Shown one piece after another: positions 7,754-16,020 of a stretch of 64,000 nucleotides of DNA. Within the stretch, counting starts at the first letter, position 1. Each line of letters opens with the position of its first letter. The notes under the pieces were generated by a model. It was not told the origin of the DNA, did not search any database, and was given only the letters and a program-made list of their open reading frames with translations. Location of the stretch: positions 2,496,001-2,560,000 of the forward strand of contig NZ_ARWA01000001.1 of assembly GCF_000385335.1 (NCBI RefSeq), written 5' to 3'. The position numbers and the translations under genes are program-made. Source of the stretch: Methyloferula stellata AR4. GTDB taxonomy: Bacteria; Pseudomonadota; Alphaproteobacteria; Rhizobiales; Beijerinckiaceae.

Positions 7754-10033
7754 ATGGGGGATTCGGCATCAGCCGCCGCGAAGAGACGTTTTGCCGCCGG
7801 CCAGACCTTCGCCGTGCGGTGGCGGCGCTTTTCTTTTCTGTCGGCGGCGCTGCGAAGCGCCTTCGCAGAGGAGATCGCGCAGAGACGGCTTTTTCTCTGG
7901 ATACCCGTCGCCGTCGGTGCCGGCGTCGTTTTCTATCTTGAAGCCGATCGCGAGCCTTCGCTCGGTTTCGCGGCAGCGCTCACGGCGGGTTTCGCGCTCG
8001 CGTCCTGGTTTGCGCGCGGCAACCGCCTTCTCTTTATACCGCTGATCGCGCTTTGCGCGATTTGCCTTGGGCTCGTTTCGGCCGGCTGGCGCTCGGCGCG
8101 GGTCGCGGCTCCCGTGCTCGATCATATCCGCATTGCCACGCTCGAAGGCTTCATAGAGGAAATGGATTTTCGCCGAGAAGGCGCAAGGTTTCTGCTGCGT
8201 CTGACTTCGGCGGATGGCCTGAAACCGGCCGAGATGCCCTATCGCGTCCGTCTCACCATCCGCCGCACGCCTCCCTTTGAGGCCGGCACCTATGTCCATC
8301 TGAAGGCGCGGCTCCTGCCGCCATCTCATGCAAGCCTTCCAGGGGGGTATGATTTTGCCCGCGATGCCTGGTTCATGCGGCTTGGCGGCGTCGGTAATGT
8401 GCTTGGCGTCATCAGCGTCGTGCAGCCGCCTGCGCCACAGGGCCTGCTGATGGCAGCAACGAGCGCGATCGATCGCGGCCGAAATGCTCTGGCGCGCCGC
8501 GTCGATCAGATCGTCACCGGCGATGCGGGCGCCATCGCCGCGGCCATGGTGACGGGCAAGCGCGATCTTCTGTCCGACGATGCCAAGGAAGTGATCCGCG
8601 AGGCGGGCATATTTCACATCATCACGATTTCCGGCGTGCAGATGACGCTTGTCGCGGCGATTTTCTTCGTCGGCCTGCGGCGCATCCTTGCCTTGTCGCC
8701 GGCGCTTGCCTTACGGCAGCCGATAAAAAAATGGGCCGCGGCGGCGGCCATCGCGGGCGCCATTTTCTACGATATTGCGACCGGCTCGCGTGTCGGCACC
8801 GAGCGCGCTCTGATCATGACCACGATCATGCTCGCCGCCGTCATCTTCGACCGGCAGGCGCTGACGATGCGCAATCTCGCTTTCGCCGCGCTAACCGTGA
8901 TGCTCATCGAGCCGGAAGCCATTTTGGGCGCGAGCTTTCAATTGTCTTTCGCCGCGGTCGCGGCGCTCGTCGCCGTCTATGAGGCGCGCATGGCGAGCCT
9001 CTCGCGCGAGCGCGACGACCGGGTTTCCCACACGGCCATTCCCGTGCGCGACGGAGACCTATGGGCGCGGCTCGCGCCGTTGCGCGACTGGCTGCGGCAC
9101 GGCCCGGGTGCGCTTTTGTTTGCCACCTTCTGCGCAACCTCCGCGACGGCCTCTTTCATGGCCTATAATTTTCACGAGCTGAGCCCTTATGTGCTCATCG
9201 GCAATCCGCTGACTTTGCTCATCATCGAAATGTTCGCAGTGCCCGGCGCGCTGCTCGGCACGCTGCTCTATCCGCTCGGGCTCGATGCCTGGGTCTGGCA
9301 TTTTGTTGGCGCAGGCGTCGGCTTCATCATGTGGGCGGCCAGGCTCATCGGTGCGCTGCCAGGCTCGACGATCCATCTGCCGGCCTTCGCGCCATGGGCC
9401 ATCGTGTTTCTGGCGCTCGGCGTGTTGTCGGCCGTGATCTGGCGCAGCATGATCTTCCGGCTGAGCGCCATTCCCTTGATCTTGATTGGGCTCAGCGGCG
9501 CGGTCTCCGGCCCCGATTTCGACATGGCCATTGCGCCTTCGGGCGATGCCGCGGCGCTGCGCGGCGCCGATGGCCAGCTCGCCGTCATCGGCCGCAGGCC
9601 AAGCGCCTTTGCCGCCGAACAATGGCTGCGCGCCGACGCCGACGGGCGTCTTGCGCGCGCCGCCGTTCAGAAAGAGGCTTGCGACAAATGGGGTTGCGTG
9701 GGCCATCTGAAGGACGGCCGCGCGGTTTCGCTCGTCACCGACAAACAGGCTTTCGCCGAGGACTGTACGCGCGCGGCGGTGATCGTGACGCCGCTCTTTG
9801 CGCCGGGCGGCTGCGCCGCGCCGCTCATTATCGACCGCGACCGATTGAGAGATACGGGCGCTCTCACATTGAAGATCGTGGGCGACAGCTTGCTGATGCG
9901 CACCGCGCGGGCACCGGGCGAAGACCGCCCTTGGTCGCGGCCTCCGCCGCAACATTGGGGAAAGGCGTCTCCCCTGACCAATCGCGACGACGAAGACGCG
10001 ATCGAAAGCGGCGGCGATGCTTTCGAGCAATAG
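7754..10033 (+). CDS. comEC: ComEC/Rec2-family DNA uptake channel protein
   Basis: A polytopic membrane protein (759 residues) of the ComEC/Rec2 family, which carries transforming DNA across the inner membrane. After an N-terminal DUF4131-like region comes the Competence domain, including EVIREAGIFHIITISGVQMT and AAIFYDIATGSRVGTERALIM. The C-terminal segment (about the last 200 residues) sits where the beta-lactamase-like domain would be, but no HxHxDH motif is visible there, so it is probably non-catalytic as in other rhizobial members. A TTG at 7724 would extend it by ten codons. Neither start has a strong ribosome site. Confidence 0.87.
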   Translation: MGDSASAAAKRRFAAGQTFAVRWRRFSFLSAALRSAFAEEIAQRRLFLWIPVAVGAGVVFYLEADREPSLGFAAALTAGFALASWFARGNRLLFIPLIALCAICLGLVSAGWRSARVAAPVLDHIRIATLEGFIEEMDFRREGARFLLRLTSADGLKPAEMPYRVRLTIRRTPPFEAGTYVHLKARLLPPSHASLPGGYDFARDAWFMRLGGVGNVLGVISVVQPPAPQGLLMAATSAIDRGRNALARRVDQIVTGDAGAIAAAMVTGKRDLLSDDAKEVIREAGIFHIITISGVQMTLVAAIFFVGLRRILALSPALALRQPIKKWAAAAAIAGAIFYDIATGSRVGTERALIMTTIMLAAVIFDRQALTMRNLAFAALTVMLIEPEAILGASFQLSFAAVAALVAVYEARMASLSRERDDRVSHTAIPVRDGDLWARLAPLRDWLRHGPGALLFATFCATSATASFMAYNFHELSPYVLIGNPLTLLIIEMFAVPGALLGTLLYPLGLDAWVWHFVGAGVGFIMWAARLIGALPGSTIHLPAFAPWAIVFLALGVLSAVIWRSMIFRLSAIPLILIGLSGAVSGPDFDMAIAPSGDAAALRGADGQLAVIGRRPSAFAAEQWLRADADGRLARAAVQKEACDKWGCVGHLKDGRAVSLVTDKQAFAEDCTRAAVIVTPLFAPGGCAAPLIIDRDRLRDTGALTLKIVGDSLLMRTARAPGEDRPWSRPPPQHWGKASPLTNRDDEDAIESGGDAFEQ

Positions 10034-10038
10034 ATGTC

Positions 10039-11001
10039 TTATGCAGGCGCGGAGGTGAATACGATGCGCCCTTTGCTATCGTCACGCGACCACGCGTCTT
10101 CGACATCCGATAGCGGAATAGGATTGGTGGCGATCTGAAAGCCGCCCGGTACGGCCGCATGGAGGAGATTGCCGATCGCATTGACGAAGCGATCGAGTGG
10201 GATACTCCCGATGCCGCTGCCCATCAGCTCGATTGCAGAAGACCGCAGAGCCGCGCTCGGCAAGGCGATGTCCGACCCGCTGGCGGAGCCGACCTGAACG
10301 AAGCGGATCGGTATTGCATCGAGCCCGGCTTTCGCCCCGGCGATCAGCAGACGCTCGGCGCTTCTTCCCCATAAATAATCGATAACGACGTCGACGCCTT
10401 GCGCGAACTGCATCTTGAGCTCGTCTTCCAAGGCGGCGTCATCTGCGGCGAGCGGTATCGTGATATCGGCTCCAAGCGCCGCGATGGATTTTAAAGCATC
10501 GGCGTTGCGGCCCGTCGCAACGACCTTCTTCGCGCCGAGATATTTCGCGATCTGGACGGCGAGACGCCCCGCGGTGCCGGTCGCGCCATTGACCAGCACT
10601 GTCTCCCCAGCTTTTAGTTTTGCGCGTTCGACAAAGGCTGCCCATGACGACATGCCGGGATTGGCGATAGCTGCCGCCGTCACATCGTCGAGCTCGTCGG
10701 GGATGGCGAGGCATTGGGCGGAGGGCGCCACTGTCCGTTCGGCCATGCTGCCATAAGGCGCGCGCGGCATGACAAAATAGACCCTGCGGCCGTCGTCGAG
10801 CCGGCCCACGCCATCTATTCCCACACCAAAAGGAAACCGCTGCGACGAGCTGTAATGCGTCCCCGATGCGCGACTTTTCACGACAGGGCTGAGAGCGGCG
10901 GCGCTCACAGCGATGCGGCTTTCGCCATCGGACGGCGCGGGATCGGCGAAATCTCCATAAACCGGAATCAGCCCGGCGCCCTTCACGAGTGCAGCTTTCA
11001 A
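10039..11001 (-). CDS. Zinc-binding dehydrogenase / quinone oxidoreductase family protein
   Basis: A 320-residue medium-chain dehydrogenase/reductase with the NADPH fold TVLVNGATGTAGRLAVQIAKYLGAKKVVATGR in the middle. The catalytic zinc ligands are absent, as in quinone oxidoreductases. The reading frame stays open upstream, but the TTG at 11001 has GGAAAGG eight bases before it and gives the standard start KAALVKGAGLIPVYGDF. It is divergent from a MarR-type regulator with 61 bases between starts, so it is very likely that regulator's target. The substrate is unknown. It ends 5 bases from comEC, tail to tail. Confidence 0.82.
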   Translation of the reverse strand: MKAALVKGAGLIPVYGDFADPAPSDGESRIAVSAAALSPVVKSRASGTHYSSSQRFPFGVGIDGVGRLDDGRRVYFVMPRAPYGSMAERTVAPSAQCLAIPDELDDVTAAAIANPGMSSWAAFVERAKLKAGETVLVNGATGTAGRLAVQIAKYLGAKKVVATGRNADALKSIAALGADITIPLAADDAALEDELKMQFAQGVDVVIDYLWGRSAERLLIAGAKAGLDAIPIRFVQVGSASGSDIALPSAALRSSAIELMGSGIGSIPLDRFVNAIGNLLHAAVPGGFQIATNPIPLSDVEDAWSRDDSKGRIVFTSAPA

Positions 11002-11026
11002 GATGTTTGCCTTTCCATATGCGCTT

Positions 11027-11047
11027 ATTATGTGCATAATACACATA
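11027..11047. promoter_or_regulatory. Candidate MarR operator in divergent promoter
   Basis: The 61-base gap between the oxidoreductase and marR starts holds ATTATG-TG-CATAAT (11027-11040), a perfect 6-base-arm dyad. Overlapping it is TATGTG-N7-CACATA (11029-11047). MarR dimers bind such AT-rich dyads, so this is the natural operator for both genes. Assignment is by position and symmetry only. Confidence 0.5.
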
Positions 11048-11062
11048 TATGAGAGGCCGCCG

Positions 11063-11548
11063 ATGCCGTCAAGCAAAAGAGTGCAAAATACACATATTAG
11101 CGCGCAGCTCAGGCAGTTCCATGACGCTTTGCTGGATATTGTCAGCGCCATGAACCGGCCGCAGCGCGATGAATTCCTCATCAAGGAAGCTGGGATTCCG
11201 CTCGACCGGGCGTTGTTTCCGCTATTGGTCGGCATCGAACGGTTCGGCCCGATCGGAGTCGTGGACTTGGCCGACAGAGCCGGGCGCGATTACACGACGG
11301 TCAGCCGGCAGGTCGCCAAGCTCGAAAGCCTTGGCCTTGTCGAACGTCAGGAGAGCGCCGCCGACCGGCGCGTGCGCGAAGCCGTCATCACGCCAAAAGG
11401 CAAGGCCATGACCGATCTTGTCGATGCGGCGCGCGACCGGATCGGCCGCGCGATTTTTAAGACATGGGACGCGCAGGATATCAGCGAGTTCGTTCGCCTC
11501 ACTCGGAAGTTCGCCGATGCTGTGAAGGACGATCCGCCTGATCTATAA
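11063..11548 (+). CDS. MarR-family transcriptional regulator
   Basis: A 161-residue winged-helix protein of the MarR family. The recognition region LADRAGRDYTTVSRQVAKLESLGLVERQESAADRRVREAVITPKG shows the HTH and the wing with the conserved D-R-R. The ATG at 11063 follows GAGAGG; earlier in-frame starts would intrude on the divergent promoter. It is divergently transcribed from a quinone oxidoreductase-like gene, the usual layout for a repressor sensing a quinone, phenolic or electrophile. The ligand is not known. Confidence 0.87.
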   Translation: MPSSKRVQNTHISAQLRQFHDALLDIVSAMNRPQRDEFLIKEAGIPLDRALFPLLVGIERFGPIGVVDLADRAGRDYTTVSRQVAKLESLGLVERQESAADRRVREAVITPKGKAMTDLVDAARDRIGRAIFKTWDAQDISEFVRLTRKFADAVKDDPPDL

Positions 11549-11570
11549 TTTCTGGAGCGTCGCGGCCCTC

Positions 11571-11597
11571 CTTCTCCCGCAGCCGGGGAGAAGGAAA
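11571..11597. terminator. Hairpin between convergent marR and lexA
   Basis: CCTTCTCCC and GGGGAGAAGG form a stem around GCAGC in the 54-base gap between the two convergent genes. There is no clear T-run. The sequence resembles the CTTCTCCCGC repeat seen at 49603-49732, so it may be a partial repeat acting as a transcript end. Confidence 0.4.
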
Positions 11598-11602
11598 TGG
11601 CG

Positions 11603-12319
11603 TCAATACCGCCGCAGCAGACCCACCAGCTTGCCTTGGATGCGCACGCGGTCTGGCCCGAAGATGCGCGTCTCATAGGCCGGATTGGCGGCTTCGAGCG
11701 CGATCGAGGCGCCGCGCTTGCGCAAGCGCTTCAAGGTGGCTTCCTCGTCGTCGATGAGCGCCACGATGATATCGCCGGTCTCGGCTGTCTCCTGCTTGCG
11801 GATGACCACGGTGTCGGCATCGAAAATGCCGGCCTCGATCATCGAATCGCCGCGCACTTCAAGCGCATAATGTTCGCCGGGCGAGAGCATGTCGGGCGGC
11901 AGGCTGATCGTATGGCTGCGGGTCTGTAGCGCGGTGATCGGCGTGCCCGCCGCGATCCGTCCCATCACAGGGATCGCGATGACGGAGCGGCTGAAATCAT
12001 CATCGGGCAAAGCCGGGCTCGCGATCGCATGGACCCGGCCGAGATTGCCTTCGATCACGCTTGGCTCGAATTTTTTGCCGCGCGACGGAGACGGCGGTGA
12101 AGAGGAATCGGGCAGGCGCAGAATTTCGAGAGCCCGCGCGCGGTTCGGCAGGCGGCGAATGAAGCCACGCTCCTCAAGCGCGAGGATCAGCCGGTGAATG
12201 CCGGATTTGGACCGCAGATCGAGCGCGTCCTTCATCTCGTCGAAGGAGGGCGGCACGCCGGTCTCCTTCAGGCGTTCGTGGATGAAACGCAGCAATTCGT
12301 TCTGCTTCTTAGTGAGCAT
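11603..12319 (-). CDS. lexA: LexA repressor
   Basis: LexA represses the SOS DNA-damage genes and cleaves itself when RecA filaments form. The 238-residue protein has an N-terminal winged helix ([17 protein letters not shown], then [20 protein letters not shown]). It has the cleavage bond Ala124-Gly125 in RIAAGTP, the catalytic Ser159 in RGDSMIEAG and Lys197 in ATLKRLRK. The linker (residues 70-115) is Ser/Pro-rich and longer than in E. coli, as usual in alphaproteobacteria. A one-mismatch SOS box lies 100 bases upstream, consistent with autoregulation. Confidence 0.96.
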   Translation of the reverse strand: MLTKKQNELLRFIHERLKETGVPPSFDEMKDALDLRSKSGIHRLILALEERGFIRRLPNRARALEILRLPDSSSPPSPSRGKKFEPSVIEGNLGRVHAIASPALPDDDFSRSVIAIPVMGRIAAGTPITALQTRSHTISLPPDMLSPGEHYALEVRGDSMIEAGIFDADTVVIRKQETAETGDIIVALIDDEEATLKRLRKRGASIALEAANPAYETRIFGPDRVRIQGKLVGLLRRY

Positions 12320-12418
12320 CTGTTCCTAATCCCCTAGGCGGCGTCGCCTTCCGCACACGCTCGAATCAAGCGCCGCATCCCCTCCATAGACTCAAAGAGC
12401 CTTAAACAAAGAGTGAAC

Positions 12419-12433
12419 GTACTCTATATGTTC
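12419..12433. promoter_or_regulatory. Candidate alphaproteobacterial SOS box for lexA
   Basis: GTAC-N7-GTTC at this position differs by one base from the alphaproteobacterial LexA box GTTC-N7-GTTC. It lies in an AT-rich stretch (TGAACGTACTCTATATGTTC) 100 bases before the lexA start, where the promoter should be. LexA autoregulation is the rule in the group; the match here is imperfect. Confidence 0.45.
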
Positions 12434-12563
12434 TCTCAACGCTGTGCAAGGGGTGGATATGGGCTTCAGCCGCGCGCCGGCAACGCTTGGGCATCAGCCA
12501 AGCGCGAGCTTTACGCGGTTCTCCGGTCGCGCTTCGCCTTTTAGCATAAGCCAGTCTTGAGGA

Positions 12564-13400
12564 TTACGCCGCGTCCGTCTTGATCCACGACTTGAGACGC
12601 CCCTGATTCAGATCGGGCGCATCCGCTTCGAGCAGTCTTGAGGCCAGAAGCGCCGCCTCGGTCCGGCTCCTGAGTTTCAAGCGTTGCAAGATCGCCGATA
12701 CATGTAGCTTGATCGTATAGGGCGAGCGAAAGAGAGCCGCGGCGATCTCCTTGTTCGTCTTGCCTTCTCCGAGGAGACGGAGAACCTGCATCTGACGTTC
12801 GCTCAGGAGCGAGCCAAGAGCCTCATCGGGCGCGCAGGGCTTTTCTCCGTTTTCAAGCGAAGGCGGAGCGGTGAACTGTCCTTCGATCATCTGACTTAAT
12901 TGCGAGGCGAGCGTCTGTGAAACCGAGTGCTCGATGGCGTCGCTGATCGTTACCGAACCAGCGCTCGGGTCGGGCTCGACCAGGATCGGACGCGCATGGG
13001 TCAAATGCGGAAGCATGTCCGTGAGATTGACATGCAGGAGCGCAACTCCTGTCGGCCGATCGAGCGAGAGCGGCAATCCGATGAGCGAATACCATCTTTG
13101 CTCGCTCGACGAATGGCAGGGATAGATGAAGGTCAGGACATCGATCCGGCCTGCCAGCAACTCTCGAAGATCCTCGACGAGCCGCGGTGCCTGCGGTCCG
13201 TCAAATTGGCAATATTGAAAATAGTTCGTGCCAATTCCGAAATCCGGCATATGCAGCCCATTTTTACGGGCGAACTCTTTCCATGTGTCGTTGACCGATA
13301 TGATCCGCCCGGTGGCATCGAGAATGACCGCGCTTACGGGTAGCGCTTTCAGCGCCTGAAAGGCCCCGGCTGCGTCTGTCTCATTCAAGTGATCAGACAT
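12564..13400 (-). CDS. PAS-domain LuxR-family transcriptional regulator
   Basis: A 278-residue protein with a PAS-like sensor region at about residues 15-130 (VSAVILDATGRIISVNDTWKEFA, later CHSSSEQRWYSLIGLPL). A LuxR-type DNA-binding domain follows at about 200-255 (LSERQMQVLRLLGEGKTNKEIA and SPYTIKLHVSAILQRLKLRSR). There is no receiver domain, so it is not a classical response regulator; the PAS part probably senses a ligand or a partner. The start is uncertain: ATG 13400 lacks a good ribosome site and an open frame continues to 13460. It is divergent from a soluble kinase-like gene at 13623. Confidence 0.82.
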   Translation of the reverse strand: MSDHLNETDAAGAFQALKALPVSAVILDATGRIISVNDTWKEFARKNGLHMPDFGIGTNYFQYCQFDGPQAPRLVEDLRELLAGRIDVLTFIYPCHSSSEQRWYSLIGLPLSLDRPTGVALLHVNLTDMLPHLTHARPILVEPDPSAGSVTISDAIEHSVSQTLASQLSQMIEGQFTAPPSLENGEKPCAPDEALGSLLSERQMQVLRLLGEGKTNKEIAAALFRSPYTIKLHVSAILQRLKLRSRTEAALLASRLLEADAPDLNQGRLKSWIKTDAA

Positions 13401-13546
13401 TGGAGCGGATCCACAGACAGCACCGAGATGAATGCATTGCATTTTATTAAAAAGCGGCATTCGCCCAGCGCATCAGCCAAGGCTTATAACAGTCCTTTCG
13501 GCCTATTGCACCGATCGCAGTCAACATGAGAACTCGTCTTTCATCC

Positions 13547-13560
13547 TTGATCTAGCTCAA
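13547..13560. promoter_or_regulatory. FNR/FixK-like box in divergent promoter
   Basis: TTGAT-CTAG-CTCAA matches the FNR/FixK consensus TTGAT-N4-ATCAA at all but one position and keeps the TTGA/TCAA symmetry. It is centred about 69 bases before the kinase ATG and about 153 bases before the LuxR start. It suggests control of the pair by a CRP/FNR-type oxygen or redox regulator. Inference from motif only. Confidence 0.45.
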
Positions 13561-13622
13561 GGGGGAGGACGCGATTGTTGACGTGCTACGGCACTTTCAT
13601 GCCACAGATTGGAGCAGGCAAA

Positions 13623-14264
13623 ATGATGAATCTCACCGAAAGCGATTTCGTGCTTCAATTGGTGGAAACGGAACATAGAAGCGCGAATACCTTTCAGCTC
13701 GTCATGAGCCTCGTTCGTCTTAAGCTCAACCAAACAGCCGATCCCTCGGCGCGGGATCAATTGGCGTGGATCAACGATATTCTTCTAACCATCTGTGTCC
13801 TTCAACGACGCCTGCAATGTTATGGAGAAACAAATTTCGGTCATTACCTCACCGAGTTTGTAGAAAGCTGGCAATCCGTGCTCAAGGATCAAACGGTTCG
13901 CATCGAAGCCGATGTTGATTCCATCGACTTGAGCCCAGGCGTTTCGTCCACGCTGGCTTTGATCGTCCAGGAGCTGGTGACCAATAGCGTTAAGCACCAC
14001 CTCGGCGACGTCGAAGGGCGTGTCCAAATCAAATTCAAACGCAAGGGTCCCGAGGCGGAACTGACTATCTCGGATAATGGTACGGGCTTGCCGCAAGAGG
14101 CGCTGAAATCCGAGGGCCTCGGGCTGAACATAATGAAACGATTGAGCGCCGCCATCGGCGCACAAATGGAAATCGAGAACGGATTTCCGGGAACGATCGC
14201 ACGGATACGGCTTCCGTTGCTCGCCATGAATCCCTGCAGCGCCGAGATGCGCACCGGCGTTTGA
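13623..14264 (+). CDS. Stand-alone HisKA_2-type histidine kinase-like protein
   Basis: A 213-residue soluble protein made only of a kinase core. Residues 12-65 match the HisKA_2/HWE dimerisation and phosphoacceptor helix pair (EHRSANTFQLVMSLVRLKL, with His18 as probable phosphoacceptor, then ADPSARDQLAWINDILL). The ATPase part shows the N-box LIVQELVTNSVKHHL (Asn121), the G1 box SDNGTGLPQ (Asp151) and GLGLNIMKRL (165-174). It has no sensor domain or membrane segment, so it must take its signal from elsewhere. The start has GGAG eight bases upstream. It faces away from a PAS-LuxR regulator; no receiver protein is adjacent. Confidence 0.82.
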   Translation: MMNLTESDFVLQLVETEHRSANTFQLVMSLVRLKLNQTADPSARDQLAWINDILLTICVLQRRLQCYGETNFGHYLTEFVESWQSVLKDQTVRIEADVDSIDLSPGVSSTLALIVQELVTNSVKHHLGDVEGRVQIKFKRKGPEAELTISDNGTGLPQEALKSEGLGLNIMKRLSAAIGAQMEIENGFPGTIARIRLPLLAMNPCSAEMRTGV

Positions 14265-14303
14265 AACCTTACGCGGCGGAATGCCGTCACCCGCGCATAC
14301 GAA

Positions 14304-14321
14304 GGCCGCCTTGCGGCGGCC
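14304..14321. terminator. GC-rich hairpin between convergent genes
   Basis: GGCCGCC-TTGC-GGCGGCC is a perfect 7-base stem with a tetraloop in the gap between the kinase gene and the convergent Cys-rich gene. No T-run follows on either strand, so termination here would be weak or factor-assisted. Confidence 0.4.
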
Positions 14322-14365
14322 CCCGGCAACACATTATTGAACTGCGCGGCGTCGCCGCGGATCGA

Positions 14366-14587
14366 CTACCAGCAGGGTCGACACCAGCAGCGATACGGAC
14401 CGCAGGCCCTGACATAGCCCGGACCGCACCAGCGGCCCCATCCCCGGCAGGCGGCTTCTTCGACTGGCGTATAATTGCGCGCGGTTCCCACGACATTCGC
14501 GGCGCCACGTAACGTTTGGGCACCTGCTGGCATTCCACTTATCAAAATCGCGGCTGTTGCGGTGAGCGTAACGATCAGTTTGCGCAT
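14366..14587 (-). CDS. Small exported Cys/Trp-rich protein
   Basis: A 73-residue protein with a signal peptide (MRKLIVTLTATAAILISGMPAGA) and a mature part that ends in a dense Cys/Trp/Gly block, CRGWGRWCGPGYVRACGPYR followed by CWCRPCW. The ATG has a strong GGAGGGAAGCG ribosome site. The tail recalls the small periplasmic GCG-CRPN-type proteins of Rhizobiales, whose role is not known to me. Six cysteines suggest disulphides or metal binding. The hydrophobic start and excellent ribosome site make it very likely real. Confidence 0.75.
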   Translation of the reverse strand: MRKLIVTLTATAAILISGMPAGAQTLRGAANVVGTARNYTPVEEAACRGWGRWCGPGYVRACGPYRCWCRPCW

Positions 14588-14892
14588 CGCTTCCCTCCCT
14601 AAAATAAATATACGGGCCGTTTCGGCCGCGCGACGATAGCGCCAAAGACACCCGGTAAAAAGCACCCCGGCGGCTTGAGGACGAAGGGAGCGTTTCAGGG
14701 ATTCGTCCAATGATTCGTTGGGTGAACAGCTGCCACCCGTCCGCCGCGGGGAAAGAAAGCTTAAAATATAAGCATTGAGAAGGATGATTCTTGCCCACAG
14801 GGGCTTGAAAATAGGCATAATTCGCGGCATAGAGACGGCGTCTCATCCATTGCCTCCCCCGGCAAGTGCGTTTTCAGAGAGTGTCGGCATCC
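14588..14892. other. Divergent intergenic region
   Basis: This 305-base gap separates the Cys-rich gene (minus) and the 101-residue hypothetical gene (plus). A possible plus-strand promoter is TTGAAA at 14805 with CATAGA 17 bases later. A short palindrome GAGAC-GGC-GTCTC lies near 14832. Nothing else is recognisable. Confidence 0.35.
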
Positions 14893-15198
14893 ATGCTCCA
14901 AAAATTTGTGATCCTCAGAGGCGATTGCGGCAAGCCGTTGAAGGGCGTGTTCATGACCGCCGAGGAAAGCGAGATCATCGTCGGCGATCCCGATCGGCTG
15001 TCCGATATCGAAACGGGCGACCACGGCATTGTCAGCGTCTCTTACGAGAGCGTCTTCAATTTCGAGGAAGATGCCTATCAGCAGCTTTTGCGCGAATGGG
15101 AAACCTCGAACGAGACGAGTTCGGACGCGTGGCGGCGTCTCGGCCATCTCGAGCTGCCGAACGATGCGGACGACCATTCCTGCCACCGTTGGTGCTGA
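14893..15198 (+). CDS. Hypothetical protein
   Basis: A 101-residue acidic soluble protein (MLQKFVILRGDCGKPLKGVF, then MTAEESEIIVGDPDRLSDIE) ending SCHRWC. I recognise no family. Support for it being real comes from codon pattern, a plausible upstream promoter and a textbook terminator 32 bases after the stop. A GTG at 14866 would add nine residues. The ribosome site (GAGAG about twelve bases upstream) is poor. A long open frame antisense to it looks like a shadow. Confidence 0.55.
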   Translation: MLQKFVILRGDCGKPLKGVFMTAEESEIIVGDPDRLSDIETGDHGIVSVSYESVFNFEEDAYQQLLREWETSNETSSDAWRRLGHLELPNDADDHSCHRWC

Positions 15199-15230
15199 TA
15201 AAAGCGCCCGCGCGACAGACGCCAGATCAA

Positions 15231-15254
15231 GGGCTCCCTTCGGGGAGCCCTTTT
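15231..15254 (+). terminator. Rho-independent terminator
   Basis: GGGCTCCC-TTCG-GGGAGCCC followed by TTTTGCTTTT is a strong intrinsic terminator. It ends the hypothetical gene at 14893-15198. Confidence 0.9.
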
Positions 15255-15360
15255 GCTTTTGCTGGATGACGATCTCGTCGCATTTTGCTCACGCTGGAGC
15301 GACCATCGTCCTCCTTCGGCCGCTGGCCTGGCCGGAAGCGAAGTCCATCGATCTTTGAAT

Positions 15361-16020
15361 TTATGGCCGTTCTGCTTTGAGCGTGACGGTTGTGGGCTTG
15401 CGCGCTTCGCCGGCAGGAACACCGCCGGTCGCCGTGATCGCAATTACATTGCCGGTGATCTTTACCGTGCCATCCCAGCGGTCACCCAGCGCGACGCTGC
15501 GGAGTACCGTAAGATTGAGGCGGTCGTAAAGCTTGCCTTCCAAATCGAAGCCGCGTCCGGCTTGCGCATCCAAAATATGCAGCGTGTAGAAGACACCGGA
15601 TCCGCCGCCGCTATAAGACGCGATGACCACGAGCAGCTTGTTCTCGGTCGCGCCGATGAAGCGATAGGCGGACTCCTCCGTGAGATCGTCGCCGATGCGC
15701 TTATGCGTCTGCGTGAACCAGTCTCCGTTGGCTTTAATATCGTCGAAATAGAGATTGCTGCCGATTGCCGCCTTCACATCGATCGTGACGATGATGCTGC
15801 CGGAATCGGCCATGTCTCCGTCGCCCATATCGCGGAAGACTTCGGGCGGCACGGGCTTGCCATCGATTGTGAATGTTTTCCGCAATTCATCGAGCGGCGC
15901 TGAAGGTGATTTTGCCAGCGCGGATGTCCCGCCTGCCGGAAGGACAAGGCTCGCAAGAAAAATAACGACGGGGCAGGCAAGGCTAAAGACCGCGCGCGAC
16001 GGTCTCGGCCTACGGCTCAT
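15361..16020 (-). CDS. Exported protein of unknown function
   Basis: A 219-residue protein with an N-terminal hydrophobic segment (AVFSLACPVVIFLASLVLPA) that looks like a signal peptide or anchor. The remaining residues are mostly beta-rich (SGSIIVTIDVKAAIGSNLYF; TVKITGNVIAITATGG). The family is unknown to me. The start ATG overlaps the upstream stop as ATGA, so it is translationally coupled to the DUF3828-like gene before it. It is last in a run that begins with trpD. Confidence 0.65.
   Translation of the reverse strand: MSRRPRPSRAVFSLACPVVIFLASLVLPAGGTSALAKSPSAPLDELRKTFTIDGKPVPPEVFRDMGDGDMADSGSIIVTIDVKAAIGSNLYFDDIKANGDWFTQTHKRIGDDLTEESAYRFIGATENKLLVVIASYSGGGSGVFYTLHILDAQAGRGFDLEGKLYDRLNLTVLRSVALGDRWDGTVKITGNVIAITATGGVPAGEARKPTTVTLKAERP

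Noticed and set aside
7754-10033. ComEC C-terminus considered as an active metallo-beta-lactamase-fold nuclease
   Set aside because: No HxHxDH motif is visible in the C-terminal 200 residues.
14761-15186. Minus-strand frame antisense to the 101-residue hypothetical gene
   Set aside because: The plus-strand gene has a textbook terminator downstream; the minus frame has neither a ribosome site nor a terminator.
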